Shown in pieces: positions 1-6,048 of a stretch of 9,332 bases of DNA. The notes under the pieces are model-generated. The model did no database searches. It saw only the letters and a list, made by a program, of their open reading frames with translations, and was not told the origin of the DNA. Position 1 is the first letter of the stretch, and every line of letters begins with the position of its first letter. The stretch comes from DASUPK01 sp963695675 (GTDB taxonomy: Bacteria > Actinomycetota > Thermoleophilia > Solirubrobacterales > 70-9), in NCBI GenBank assembly GCA_963695675.1, contig CAVOGY010000006.1, positions 1 to 9,332 of the forward strand. Reading direction: 5' to 3'. The translations under genes were made by a program, and so were the position numbers.

Positions 1-1041
1 GGTCGGGACCGCGGCGGGCGCGGCGGCCGCGAGCATCTCGTGGAGCTGCTCCTCGGGCAATCCGAGAGGCAGCACCAGGTCGATCGCATCGGCCCCGGCC
101 TCGAGCCAGGCCCGGACGGCGTCCGGCGCCTCTGCGTAGGTGCCCATCACGGTCACCTCTCGCGCCAGCGGCTCCGCCGCCGCGGGCAGCTCGGGCGGCC
201 CGTCGCCCTTGTTGGCGGCGAGCAGCGCATCCACCTCCCGCGCGAATCCGAAGTGATCGCGGAGCATCCGGGGATAGATCGGGCCCATCCGAGTCAGGTA
301 GGCGATCAGCCAGCTCGCGGCGATCTGCCGGGTCGCCGCCTCGTCCTCCCCGATCGCGAGCGGGACGCTGGCGTTGACCGCGGTCGGGGTGGGGGCCTCG
401 GCGCGCGCCTCGCCCTCGGCGAGCAGGGCGCGCCCGTCGGCCAATCGCGACCGGGCCCAGAGGAAGGGCAGCCATCGGTCGGCGAGCTCGCCGGCGAGGC
501 GGACCGAGGCGGGCGCGAGGGCCGCCAGGGAGATCGGCACCGGTGCGTCAGGCGGTGCCCCAAGGCGCAGCGCTCTGACGCCCTCTCGCTCGAGCGGCAC
601 CCGGTCACCCGCGAGCAGCGCCCTGATGGCGACGAGTGTCTTGCGCATCTGCTCGACCGGCTGCTCCCAGGTCAGCCCGTGCAGGCCCTCGACCAGCGGC
701 GGGCTGCTGGCGCCGAGGCCGAGCTCGAAGCGGCCCTCGGATGCCCGCTGCAGGCCCGCCGCGGCCATCGCGATCGCCGCCGGGGTGCGGCTCCAGACCG
801 AGAGCACCCCCGTGGCGAGCCGGATTCGCGAGGTGACCCCCGCGATCTGGGTGAGCAGCACGACCGCGTCCTGGGTCCAGCCCTCGGCCGCCCCGAAGCG
901 CCAGTACCCGAGCCTCTCCGCAGCCACCGCGAGCCGGATCGTCGCCTCCGCGTCGGCCTGGAAGGGCGTGATGCCGGCGCCGACCCGCGGGCCGCCGTCC
1001 TGCTGCGAGCCTGCCTTCTCGGTCGTGTCGGAGGGGGTCAT
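1..1041 (-). CDS. LLM-class (luciferase-like) flavin/F420-dependent oxidoreductase, 3' end cut by window edge
   Basis: The minus-strand frame starting with ATG at 1041 is open for 347 codons to base 1, with no stop, so the C-terminus lies outside the window. The protein begins MTPSDTTEKAG. It contains segments typical of the luciferase-like TIM-barrel family: a 'GAGITPF' first strand, 'AAERLGYWRFGAAEGW' (about residues 40-56), 'TSRIRLATGVLSVWSRTPAA' (about 70-90) and 'ASEGRFELGLGASSP' (about 100-115). These read like actinobacterial F420-dependent oxidoreductases. Family members usually have 280-350 residues, so little is probably missing. Such enzymes use reduced F420 or FMNH2, and the substrate cannot be told from sequence. 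The start is supported by a TAGCCT hexamer ending 5 nt before the ATG, a pattern expected for a leaderless mRNA; no Shine-Dalgarno is visible. Fold confidence is high, cofactor is inferred, and substrate is unknown. Confidence 0.88.
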   Translation of the reverse strand, partial: MTPSDTTEKAGSQQDGGPRVGAGITPFQADAEATIRLAVAAERLGYWRFGAAEGWTQDAVVLLTQIAGVTSRIRLATGVLSVWSRTPAAIAMAAAGLQRASEGRFELGLGASSPPLVEGLHGLTWEQPVEQMRKTLVAIRALLAGDRVPLEREGVRALRLGAPPDAPVPISLAALAPASVRLAGELADRWLPFLWARSRLADGRALLAEGEARAEAPTPTAVNASVPLAIGEDEAATRQIAASWLIAYLTRMGPIYPRMLRDHFGFAREVDALLAANKGDGPPELPAAAEPLAREVTVMGTYAEAPDAVRAWLEAGADAIDLVLPLGLPEEQLHEMLAAAAPAAVPT

Positions 1042-1203
1042 GGTCGAGGCTACGCGGACGCGCGCAGAACGGATTGGACCACAGGCGGCGATACTGCCGC
1101 CGGTGGACCCCGGATCGCTCGAGTTCTGGGAGTGGTTCTACGAGCCCGCCAACAGGGGTACCTGAGCTGGGACGGGGCCCGCGAGGCGGCCGGGTTGGTC
1201 TGA
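1040..1203 (+). pseudogene. Possible short coding remnant with a frame break (unrecognised)
   Basis: Between the oxidoreductase and the SnoaL-like gene, the plus strand reads as a protein-like stretch, 'DPGSLEFWEWFYEPANRG', in the frame of an ATG at 1040 or a GTG at 1103. It stops at 1163-1165. Adding one G to the G run at 1155-1158 would continue it as 'YLSWDGAREAAGLV' to a stop at 1201-1203, giving about 54 residues from the ATG or about 33 from the GTG. The aromatic-rich composition is unlike random GC-rich shadow translation. There is no clear ribosome binding site, although a GATACT hexamer lies 7 nt before the GTG. I recognise no family. It may be a broken small gene, a remnant of a larger gene, or chance. 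The ATG choice would overlap the divergent oxidoreductase start. Confidence 0.3.
1047..1052 (-). promoter_or_regulatory. Candidate -10 hexamer (TAGCCT) for a leaderless oxidoreductase mRNA
   Basis: Read on the minus strand, TAGCCT fits the actinobacterial TANNNT -10 pattern and ends 5 nt before the ATG at 1041. No convincing -35 element is visible at the usual distance. The call rests on position and on the same arrangement at other genes in this window. Confidence 0.4.
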
Positions 1204-1219
1204 ACGCCGCCACCAGGCC

Positions 1220-1249
1220 TTGCACTCCCCGGCCCGACCGGCATAGGGT
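1220..1249 (+). promoter_or_regulatory. Promoter for the SnoaL-like gene (TTGCAC, 18 bp, TAGGGT)
   Basis: TTGCAC at 1220-1225 and TAGGGT at 1244-1249 are separated by 18 bp, a good match to a housekeeping-sigma promoter in a high-GC actinobacterium. The start codon at 1282 is 32 nt downstream of the -10, which leaves room for the purine-rich ribosome binding site at 1267-1279 (AGGAGAGGAGAAG). Confidence 0.6.
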
Positions 1250-1281
1250 TGGCGCAGGGCACATAGAGGAGAGGAGAAGCC

Positions 1282-1673
1282 ATGTCGGAACAGGATGTGG
1301 AGACGATTCGCGGCGCCTACGACGACTTCAACAGCGGCAACCCGCAGGGGGTGCTGGAGATCCTCGTCGAGGACGTCGTATGGGTCGAGCCGGGCGGCGG
1401 CAATGCCCCATCCGGCACATTCAACAGTCCGCAGAGCGTCGGCGACGACGTGTTCAGCACGATCGCGCAGTACTTCGACGAGTTCCGGCCGACCCCGAGA
1501 ACTTCGACGACCAGGGAGACCGGATCGTGGTCACCGGCCGCTTCAGGGGCAAGGCGAAAAGCGGCGCCGAGCTCGACGGGGCCTTCGAGCACGTCTTCGA
1601 GATGAGGGACGGCAAGGTCGCGCGGTTCGAGAACAAGCCCGACCAGGAGGCCTGGACCACCGCCTGGAGCTGA
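1282..1673 (+). pseudogene. SnoaL-like / NTF2-fold protein, interrupted by a single-base frameshift
   Basis: ATG at 1282 follows a strong ribosome binding site and opens 'MSEQDVETIRGAYDDFNSGN', the usual first helix of SnoaL-like polyketide-cyclase/NTF2-fold proteins. The segment 'LVEDVVWVEPGGGNAPSG' follows. This frame fits the family up to 'YFDEFRP' (codon ending at 1491) and then becomes nonsense, stopping at 1605. The family-like sequence resumes one frame back as 'PENFDDQGDRIVVTGRFRG', then 'AFEHVFEMRDGKVARFENK', ending at a TGA at 1671-1673. Restoring one base near 1489-1494 gives a normal single-domain protein of about 130 residues. The fold forms a cone-shaped pocket used by very varied small enzymes and binding proteins, so no substrate can be assigned. 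It has its own promoter and terminator and appears monocistronic. The break may be a sequencing error or a true mutation. Confidence 0.8.
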
Positions 1674-1685
1674 ATCGGCGGCACA

Positions 1686-1732
1686 GGGGAGGGGCCCGGT
1701 GTACCTAGCACCGGGCTCCACCTCCCCGTTTT
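1686..1732 (+). terminator. Intrinsic terminator after the SnoaL-like gene
   Basis: A perfect 8-bp stem pairs GCCCGGTG (1694-1701) with CACCGGGC (1709-1716) around a 7-nt loop. A second outer stem pairs GGGGAGG (1686-1692) with CCTCCCC (1721-1727). The sequence GTTTT follows at 1728-1732. A long GC-rich stem followed by T residues, 12 bases after the stop at 1671-1673, is a textbook rho-independent terminator. Confidence 0.8.
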
Positions 1733-1937
1733 GCGTCCCCCTAAGTCAGGACGCAGGCTCGCGCGACCCCAACTCGCGCTTGTGGTTCGAGGCAACTCGC
1801 GGAGGTGAGCGGAGGGCGCCGGATCATCTCGACCGGAGTCGCCGTCCGGACATCGGCATCTCGGTTTGCGTCCTTGCTCACCCCTGAAATCCCTCCTCGG
1901 CCCGACTCTCCCCGGACCCGGCCGGATTTACACGCGA
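1733..1937. other. Intergenic stretch with no recognisable gene
   Basis: This is the remainder of the 297-base gap between the SnoaL-like and aldo/keto reductase genes. I see no coding frame with protein-like composition, no tRNA and no strong hairpin. AACTCGCG occurs twice within about 35 bases (near 1770 and 1795). The only regulatory signal noted in the gap besides the terminator is the -10 hexamer immediately before the reductase. Confidence 0.4.
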
Positions 1938-1964
1938 TTGCCGACGAAAGCGGTTGGGTAGGGT
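1938..1964 (+). promoter_or_regulatory. Candidate promoter for a leaderless aldo/keto reductase mRNA
   Basis: TAGGGT at 1959-1964 ends 6 nt before the GTG at 1971, the spacing at which transcription would start on the start codon. TTGCCG at 1938-1943 could be a -35, but the spacer is only 15 bp. No Shine-Dalgarno precedes the GTG. Confidence 0.5.
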
Positions 1965-1970
1965 GGCGAG

Positions 1971-2964
1971 GTGAACTTCCGCCGGCTCGGCGATTCCGAC
2001 ATCGAGGTCTCCGAGATCTCCCTCGGCTCCTGGCTCACCTACGGGGCCGGGGTGGAGCGCGAGCACACCGAGGCCTGCACCATCGCCGCCCTCGAGGTCG
2101 GGATCAACTTCTTCGACACCTCCAACGTCTACGGCCAGGGCGCCGCCGAGTCGGTCTGGGGCGAGATCCTCAAGAACTTCAGGCGCGCAGGAGTTCATCC
2201 TCGCCACCAAGCTCTTCTTCCCGATGGACGAGAACAGCGGCGGCCTCTCCCGCGAGGAGGTCCACAAGCAGATCGACGCCTCGCTCGAGCGCCTGCAGAC
2301 CGACTACGTCGACCTCTACCAGTGCCACCGCCCCGACCCGGAGACTCCGATCGAGGAGACGATGGAGGCGCTCACCGAGGTGGTGGCGGCCGGCAAGGTG
2401 CGGGAGATCGGCTTCAGCGAGTGGACGATCGAGCAGATCGAGGCCTCGCTCGAGGTCCCCAAGACGAAGAAGTTCGTCTCCTCCCAGCCGCAGTACAACA
2501 TGATCTGGCGGGCGCCCGAGGCCGAGCTGATCCCCTTCTGCCGGGACCGCGGCATCTCGCAGATCGTCTGGTCCCCGCTCGCGCAGGGAGTGCTGACCGG
2601 CAAGTACAGGCCCGGCGAGCCGCCGCCGGAGGACTCCCGCGCCGCCTCCGAGTCGATGAACTGGGCGATGGACCGCTACCGCTCGGACGAGTTGCTCGAG
2701 GCGGTGCAGCACCTGAATTCGATCGCCGAGCAGGCCGGCCTCAGCATGGCGCAGATGGCGCTCGCCTGGGTGCTGCGGGAGGAGAACGTCGCCTCTGCGA
2801 TCACCGGCGCCTCACGGCCGGAGCAGGTCCACTCGAACGTCGAGGCCTCGGGCGTGGAGCTCACCCGGGACACCCTCGACGCGATCGACCTCGCGCTCGA
2901 GGACGTCATGGTCACCGGGCCACGGCTCGCGAACTTCGTGGGCGAGGGCGTGAAGCACCGCTAG
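1971..2964 (+). pseudogene. Aldo/keto reductase (Kv-beta-like), interrupted by a single-base frameshift
   Basis: A GTG at 1971 begins 'MNFRRLGDSDIEVSEISLGS', the typical N-terminus of the Kv-beta/YghZ-like branch of NADPH-dependent aldo/keto reductases. All four catalytic positions are present: Asp49 and Tyr54 in 'FFDTSNVYGQG', Lys at about 80 in 'ILATKLFF', and His at about 119 in 'LYQCHRPD'. The NADPH-binding C-terminal part includes 'WSPLAQGVLTGKYRPG' and 'AITGASRPEQV'. The first frame is correct only up to 'KNFRR' near 2186. The rest lies one base later, and removing the C at 2188 restores 'RREEFILATK'. The corrected product has about 330 residues, the normal family length. As it stands, a downstream ATG at 2224 would give only a 246-residue protein lacking Asp, Tyr and Lys. 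Substrates of such enzymes are aldehydes or ketones; the specific one is unknown. Confidence 0.88.
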
Positions 2965-2983
2965 GCGGGCCCCGGCGACGCGG

Positions 2984-3000
2984 CGGCTCCGATGGAGCCG
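2984..3000. terminator. Hairpin between convergent genes, possible bidirectional terminator
   Basis: CGGCTCC (2984-2990) and GGAGCCG (2994-3000) form a perfect 7-bp stem around a 3-nt loop. It lies between the aldo/keto reductase stop (2962-2964) and the stop of the oppositely oriented small membrane-protein gene (3014). There is no T run on either strand, so it may only assist termination. Confidence 0.45.
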
Positions 3001-3013
3001 TCTGTTGGCGCGG

Positions 3014-3247
3014 TCAGACCCCGCGGGCGAGGATGGCGGCGATCACGCCGATCAGGCCGACGATCATGGCCCCGCCCACACGCAGCATGACCAACCGAAG
3101 GTCGTTGATCTCGGTTCGCAGCTCAGCGAACCCCTCACGCGTCTCCAGTCGGAGATCGCGGATGTCCTGGTCGATCCGGCTGAAGCCCTCCCGCATCGCG
3201 GCTGCCAGATCGTCGAGACGCTGGTCGGTCCACGCTGCCCGTTCCAT
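3014..3247 (-). CDS. Small coiled-coil protein with a C-terminal membrane segment (copy 1)
   Basis: The product is 77 residues starting 'MERAAWTDQRLDDL'. Residues about 8-56 are charged and heptad/11-residue patterned ('REGFSRIDQDIRDLRLETRE', then 'REGFAELRTEINDLRLVMLR'), predicting a long helix or coiled coil. Residues about 58-74 ('GGAMIVGLIGVIAAILARG') form one hydrophobic segment ending at the C-terminus, so the protein looks tail-anchored with its coil in the cytoplasm. It begins 8 bases after the stop of the MpsC-family gene on the same strand, with no clear ribosome binding site, so translation is probably coupled to that gene. A very similar second copy lies at 8478-8756. Family unrecognised; a scaffold or oligomerising membrane partner for MpsC is a guess from position only. 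That it is a real gene is supported by the paralogue's conservation at both protein ends. Confidence 0.8.
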   Translation of the reverse strand: MERAAWTDQRLDDLAAAMREGFSRIDQDIRDLRLETREGFAELRTEINDLRLVMLRVGGAMIVGLIGVIAAILARGV

Positions 3248-3255
3248 CGCGGCAG

Positions 3256-3690
3256 CTAGGCCGGTTCGCCGTCCGCCTCGTAGAGGACCGGGGCCGGAGG
3301 CCCGGCATCCTCGGTCGCCGGATCGAGGTAGAAGATCTCGAGGACGCGATCGGGGGCCATGAACGTGACGCTCTCGTAGCCCGCGACTCCTCGCCCGGTC
3401 AGTTCCTCGACCGTGCTGATGAACTCGTCGCGCATCGCGCTCTGGAAGGTCCGCCGCGCCTCGCGGACGAAGTCCCGCCGGCCCTTCTCGACCATCGTGT
3501 GCTCCACGGTGATGAAGACGTCCTCCATCTCGATCAGCAGGAGGTTCGGGTGCGCGAACAACGCCTTGGCCTTGGTCGCCCCACGGCCATAGAACCGCTT
3601 GTGCAGGCCGATCAGCTCCCGGGTCAGCGTGGAGAGCAAGTCCCGCTTCTGTTCAGCGGTTGAAACCGGCGTGGGGTCGCTGATTTCCAT
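3256..3690 (-). CDS. MpsC / DUF2294 family protein
   Basis: The product is 144 residues. The core, about residues 20-125, matches the DUF2294 family, now named for MpsC of the mpsABC locus: 'LHKRFYGRGATKAKALF', 'VFITVEHTMVEKGRRDFVRE', 'FQSAMRDEFISTVEELTGR' and a C-terminal 'RVLEIFYLDP'. In staphylococci MpsA and MpsB form the bicarbonate/cation transport unit, while the role of MpsC is unclear. Neither MpsA (NuoL-like) nor MpsB (DUF2309) is present here. No signal peptide or membrane segment is visible, so it is probably cytosolic or peripheral. The ATG at 3690 has a good ribosome binding site (GGAAAGGA, 7 nt upstream). It forms a two-gene unit with the small coiled-coil membrane protein, which starts 8 bases after its stop, and it is divergent from the STAS gene. 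Family call is firm; function is not. Confidence 0.85.
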   Translation of the reverse strand: MEISDPTPVSTAEQKRDLLSTLTRELIGLHKRFYGRGATKAKALFAHPNLLLIEMEDVFITVEHTMVEKGRRDFVREARRTFQSAMRDEFISTVEELTGRGVAGYESVTFMAPDRVLEIFYLDPATEDAGPPAPVLYEADGEPA

Positions 3691-3884
3691 GAAGGCGTCC
3701 TTTCCTCGAGGCGAAGCTGTTTAGGAGCGTACAGCGCATAACGGGCTACACTCGCCATGCCAGCGTGGGGATCGATTCAGGGACTTATCGCTGGTACGCA
3801 TCACACGAGTCTCGGCGCTCCCGTCAACACAGGCGAGCCGCGCAGGAGCCGCGTAGTTCGTAATCGAGGATGAAGGGAGCCCGT

Positions 3885-4214
3885 ATGGGCGAGTTACCTC
3901 AACCGATGCTGCGCGTCGATCATGAGCGAAGCGCGGACGCACACGTGATCAGGCTGGTTGGCGAGATGGATCTCGGCAATGTCGACGAGGCCAGGGCGGC
4001 GCTGATGTCGGCGATCGACGGCGACGACGTCGACGTCATCGTGGACATGAGCGAACTCGAGTTCATCGACTCGATGGGCATCGCGATGTTGCTCGAGGCT
4101 CAGGCCGCCTCTCGGCGAGATTCCAACCGCCTTCGTTTCCGTGGGTCCGGCAATGAGGTGGCGAAGATCCTGCAGCTGACCGGGGTGGATGAACAGCTCA
4201 GGTTCGTGGACTGA
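3885..4214 (+). CDS. STAS-domain protein (anti-sigma factor antagonist-like)
   Basis: A 109-residue single STAS domain. Features are 'HVIRLVGEMDLGNVDEARAA' (strand, then helix, about 20-39), 'VDVIVDMSELEFIDSMGIAM' (about 49-67, the phosphorylation-loop region) and a C-terminal 'AKILQLTGVDEQLRFVD'. SpoIIAA/RsbV proteins bind a sigma-factor-inhibiting kinase and are switched by phosphorylation of the second serine of a D-S-S-G motif. Here the motif is D62-S63-M64-G65, so that position is Met and only the preceding serine remains. I chose the ATG at 3885 because GGGAG at 3875-3879 is well spaced before it; an in-frame ATG at 3870 would add five residues but has a poorer site. No anti-sigma kinase, phosphatase or sigma factor is in the window, so the partner is unknown. 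It is divergent from the MpsC gene. Confidence 0.85.
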   Translation: MGELPQPMLRVDHERSADAHVIRLVGEMDLGNVDEARAALMSAIDGDDVDVIVDMSELEFIDSMGIAMLLEAQAASRRDSNRLRFRGSGNEVAKILQLTGVDEQLRFVD

Positions 4215-4216
4215 CC

Positions 4217-4244
4217 AAAGAAAAGGGCCCTCGGCTGAGGGCCC
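4217..4244 (-). terminator. Intrinsic terminator for the cold shock gene (also a hairpin after the STAS gene)
   Basis: GGGCCCTC (4225-4232) and GAGGGCCC (4237-4244) form a perfect 8-bp stem with a 4-nt loop. The A-rich run 4217-4224 reads as TTTTCTTT after the stem on the minus strand, giving a classic rho-independent terminator for the cold shock mRNA. On the plus strand the same hairpin follows the STAS stop (4212-4214) directly but has no T run, so it would terminate that gene less well. Confidence 0.75.
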
Positions 4245-4251
4245 CTCCCTA

Positions 4252-4274
4252 AGTGGTTCGAAGTGTGGTTCGAA
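4252..4274. repeat. Tandem short repeat GTGGTTCGAA
   Basis: GTGGTTCGAA occurs at 4253-4262 and again at 4265-4274, a 12-bp period, between the cold shock stop codon and its terminator. Each copy ends with the palindrome TTCGAA. On the minus strand it would be part of the short 3' untranslated region of the cold shock mRNA. Role unknown. Confidence 0.5.
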
Positions 4275-4278
4275 CGAG

Positions 4279-4485
4279 CTAGCCGATCGGCTTCACGCCG
4301 GTCGCTGCCGGGCCCTTCGGGCCCGCCTCGGTCTCGTACTCGACCTTCGAGCCCTCCTCGAGCGAGCGGTAGCCGTCGCCCTCGATCGAGCTGAAATGGA
4401 CGAACACGTCGTTAGAGCCATCGTCGGGTGTGATGAACCCGTAGCCCTTGTCGTTGCTGAACCACTTGACGGTTCCGGTAGGCAT
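4279..4485 (-). CDS. Cold shock protein (CspA family)
   Basis: A 68-residue cold shock domain protein starting 'MPTGTVKWFSNDKGYGFITP'. It carries both RNA-binding motifs, RNP1 (KGYGFI, about 13-18) and RNP2 (VFVHF, about 27-31), plus the conserved 'GPAATGVKPI' end. Length and sequence are canonical. CspA-family proteins bind single-stranded RNA and DNA as chaperones and help translation after a temperature drop or in stationary phase. The start is fixed by a perfect AGGAGG 4 nt upstream of the ATG. The frame remains open upstream, but that extension is a shadow of the neighbouring methyltransferase gene. A 166-bp gap separates it from that gene; a weak TACCGT hexamer (4594-4589) could give a leader of about 100 nt, as many csp mRNAs have, but this is speculative. 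Confidence 0.95.
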   Translation of the reverse strand: MPTGTVKWFSNDKGYGFITPDDGSNDVFVHFSSIEGDGYRSLEEGSKVEYETEAGPKGPAATGVKPIG

Positions 4486-4651
4486 CTCGCCTCCTCTTAC
4501 CTGTGCTGCGAACGCGAGGAAGCATTGATGCTGCAACAACGCGAGCGCTACGCACACCTTTGCCGGGATCACCGGCCTAACGCGCGGGACGGTAGCAGCC
4601 CGGGAGGCCGGGGGGAGCATTGTGAGCGTGACCGTCCGGTGGCCGGATCTG

Positions 4652-5893
4652 CTAGGCGTCGCCCCGCCGGCAGAGCACCTGGTAGACCGAGGTGAAGTCG
4701 ATCTCGAATCCGTTGCGGGCCGCCCGCAGGTAGAGGCGCCAGACGCGCAGGCGCTCCGGACCGGCGAGCTCCTCGGCCCGCTCGCGGTGCTCGTCGAGGC
4801 GAGCGATCCAGTGCCGCAGCGTCTCGGCGTAGTCGGAGCCGAACTCCTCGACGTGCTGGGTGATGAACCCCGCCCGCTCGAGGGCGAGGATGACGCGGGA
4901 GACCTGCAGGGTCTCGCCGTCGGGGAAGACGTAGCGCTCGGAGAAGGGGCCGCCCTCGACGCTGCCGTGGCGAAGCCGCGAGATGCCGTGGTTGAGGAGG
5001 CGCCCACCTGGACGCAGCATCGAAGCGAGCTGCTCGGCGTAGCGATCGATCTGCGCCTCGCCGACGTGCTCGACCATCCCGATCGAGGCGACCGCATCGA
5101 AGTTCTCGCCGGCCAGCTCGCGGTAGTCCTGGACCCGGATCTCGATCTTGTCATCGAGCCCGGCGGCGGCGACCCGCTGTCGCGCAAGCTCCGCCTGCGG
5201 CTCGGAGAGCGTGATCCCCACCGCTTCTGTGCCGTGCCGCAAGGCAGCATGGATGACGAAGCTGCCCCAGCCGCAGCCGACGTCGAGCACCCGCTGGCCG
5301 GGCTCGAGGCCGAGCTTGGTGCAGACCAGCTCGAGCTTCGCCTCCTGGGCCTCCTCGAGGGTGGGCGGCTCGTCGCGAGAGAGAAGTCTCTTGGGCTTCG
5401 ACACCCGTGAGAAGAAGGCGCAGGAGTAGGTCAGCGACTCGTCGAGGAAGAGCGAGAAGAACTCGTTGCCGACGTCGTAGTGGTGGCGGACGGCCTCGCG
5501 GTCGCGCTCGGTGGTGTGCTTGCGGCCGCGCAGGTGGAGCTCCGCCTTGGGGGCCGGGGGCGGGCGGCGAACGCCGGCCGTGCGCAGCGCGGCGGCCATC
5601 AGCCGGGCCTTGGTCGCGGTGTTGACCGGCGGCGGCCGCCACTCGTTGAGCAGTCCGATCACCTCGTCCATGTCGTCGACCTCGATCTCCCCGGCGACGT
5701 AGGCCCGCCCGAGGCCGAGCTGGCCGGGGGCCGCGACGGCATAGGCGAGCGCGTCCTCGGAGCGAGCCGTGAAGGTCGGACCGCCGCCATTTGCGCTGGT
5801 CGAGGGGATCCGGGAGCCGTCCCAGAGCTCGATCGTGAAGGGCCGCTCGGGAAAGGCGCGCTCGATCTCCTGGGCCAGCGGCTCGGTCGACAT
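4652..5893 (-). CDS. cfa: Cyclopropane-fatty-acyl-phospholipid synthase family methyltransferase
   Basis: A 413-residue SAM-dependent methyltransferase of the CFA/mycolic-acid cyclopropane type. The N-terminal domain ('FTIELWDGSR', 'GLGRAYVAGEIEVDDMDEVI') is the family's substrate/membrane domain. The catalytic domain has 'RHHYDVGNEFFSLFLDESLT', the conserved Cys at about 158 in 'TYSCAFF', SAM motif I 'VLDVGCGWGSF' (about 202-212), 'GITLSEPQAELA', 'SIGMVEHVGE' with the conserved Glu, and 'PGGRLLNHGIS' with the conserved His. 'FGSDYAETLRHW' supplies the conserved Tyr. These match residues that hold bicarbonate in the E. coli enzyme. It transfers a methylene group from SAM to the double bond of phospholipid acyl chains at the membrane. 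A related 10-methyl activity cannot be excluded, but no partner reductase is nearby. TAGTGT lies 6 nt before the ATG, suggesting a leaderless mRNA. It is divergent from the desaturase that could provide its unsaturated substrate. Confidence 0.92.
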   Translation of the reverse strand: MSTEPLAQEIERAFPERPFTIELWDGSRIPSTSANGGGPTFTARSEDALAYAVAAPGQLGLGRAYVAGEIEVDDMDEVIGLLNEWRPPPVNTATKARLMAAALRTAGVRRPPPAPKAELHLRGRKHTTERDREAVRHHYDVGNEFFSLFLDESLTYSCAFFSRVSKPKRLLSRDEPPTLEEAQEAKLELVCTKLGLEPGQRVLDVGCGWGSFVIHAALRHGTEAVGITLSEPQAELARQRVAAAGLDDKIEIRVQDYRELAGENFDAVASIGMVEHVGEAQIDRYAEQLASMLRPGGRLLNHGISRLRHGSVEGGPFSERYVFPDGETLQVSRVILALERAGFITQHVEEFGSDYAETLRHWIARLDEHRERAEELAGPERLRVWRLYLRAARNGFEIDFTSVYQVLCRRGDA

Positions 5894-5899
5894 GGCCCG

Positions 5900-5905
5900 A
5901 CACTA
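5900..5905 (-). promoter_or_regulatory. Candidate -10 hexamer (TAGTGT) for a leaderless CFA-type mRNA
   Basis: On the minus strand TAGTGT ends 6 nt before the ATG at 5893, the spacing for transcription starting on the start codon. No Shine-Dalgarno is seen. TTGAAT at 5923-5918 is too close (12 bp) to be a normal -35. Confidence 0.45.
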
Positions 5906-5970
5906 GCGTGGCGCGAGATTCAATTCGTGTTAGGGAGGCCGAATCTCACCCATCGCTTGGTAAATGCCGA

Positions 5971-5976
5971 TAGGGT
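5971..5976 (+). promoter_or_regulatory. Candidate -10 hexamer (TAGGGT) for the desaturase
   Basis: The same TAGGGT hexamer found before three other genes in this window occurs here 72 nt before the desaturase ATG, inside the 155-bp divergent gap. No clear -35 is visible. Unlike the leaderless cases, this transcript would have a leader with a proper AAGGAG site (6037-6042). Confidence 0.4.
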
Positions 5977-6048
5977 GCCAACCGGAACCCGAGGCGAAAC
6001 GGCGGCGCCCGGAGCGGCTCGGCGAGGACCACCACAAAGGAGACACAG

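Noticed and set aside
40..1203. Long plus-strand open frame of 387 codons
   Set aside because: It is the codon-aligned antisense of the luciferase-like gene. Its translation is Arg/Gly/Pro-rich and low in complexity, while the minus strand gives a recognisable family. Only the last 15 codons or so, beyond the gene, look protein-like.
605..1264. Minus-strand open frame of 219 codons overlapping the left-edge oxidoreductase
   Set aside because: It is an alternative frame of the same region with shadow composition; the true frame starts at 1041 and runs off the window.
1770..1800. GGTTCGAGG resembling a tRNA T-arm
   Set aside because: No acceptor, D or anticodon arms can be folded around it, and no tRNA-length structure is present.
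3005..3259. Plus-strand open frame opposite coiled-coil copy 1
   Set aside because: It is antisense to a gene with a conserved paralogue and has no protein-like features.
4279..5250. Cold shock domain as the C-terminus of a 323-residue fusion
   Set aside because: The upstream part is an out-of-frame shadow of the CFA-type gene. A perfect AGGAGG and an ATG at 4485 mark a normal 68-residue cold shock protein.
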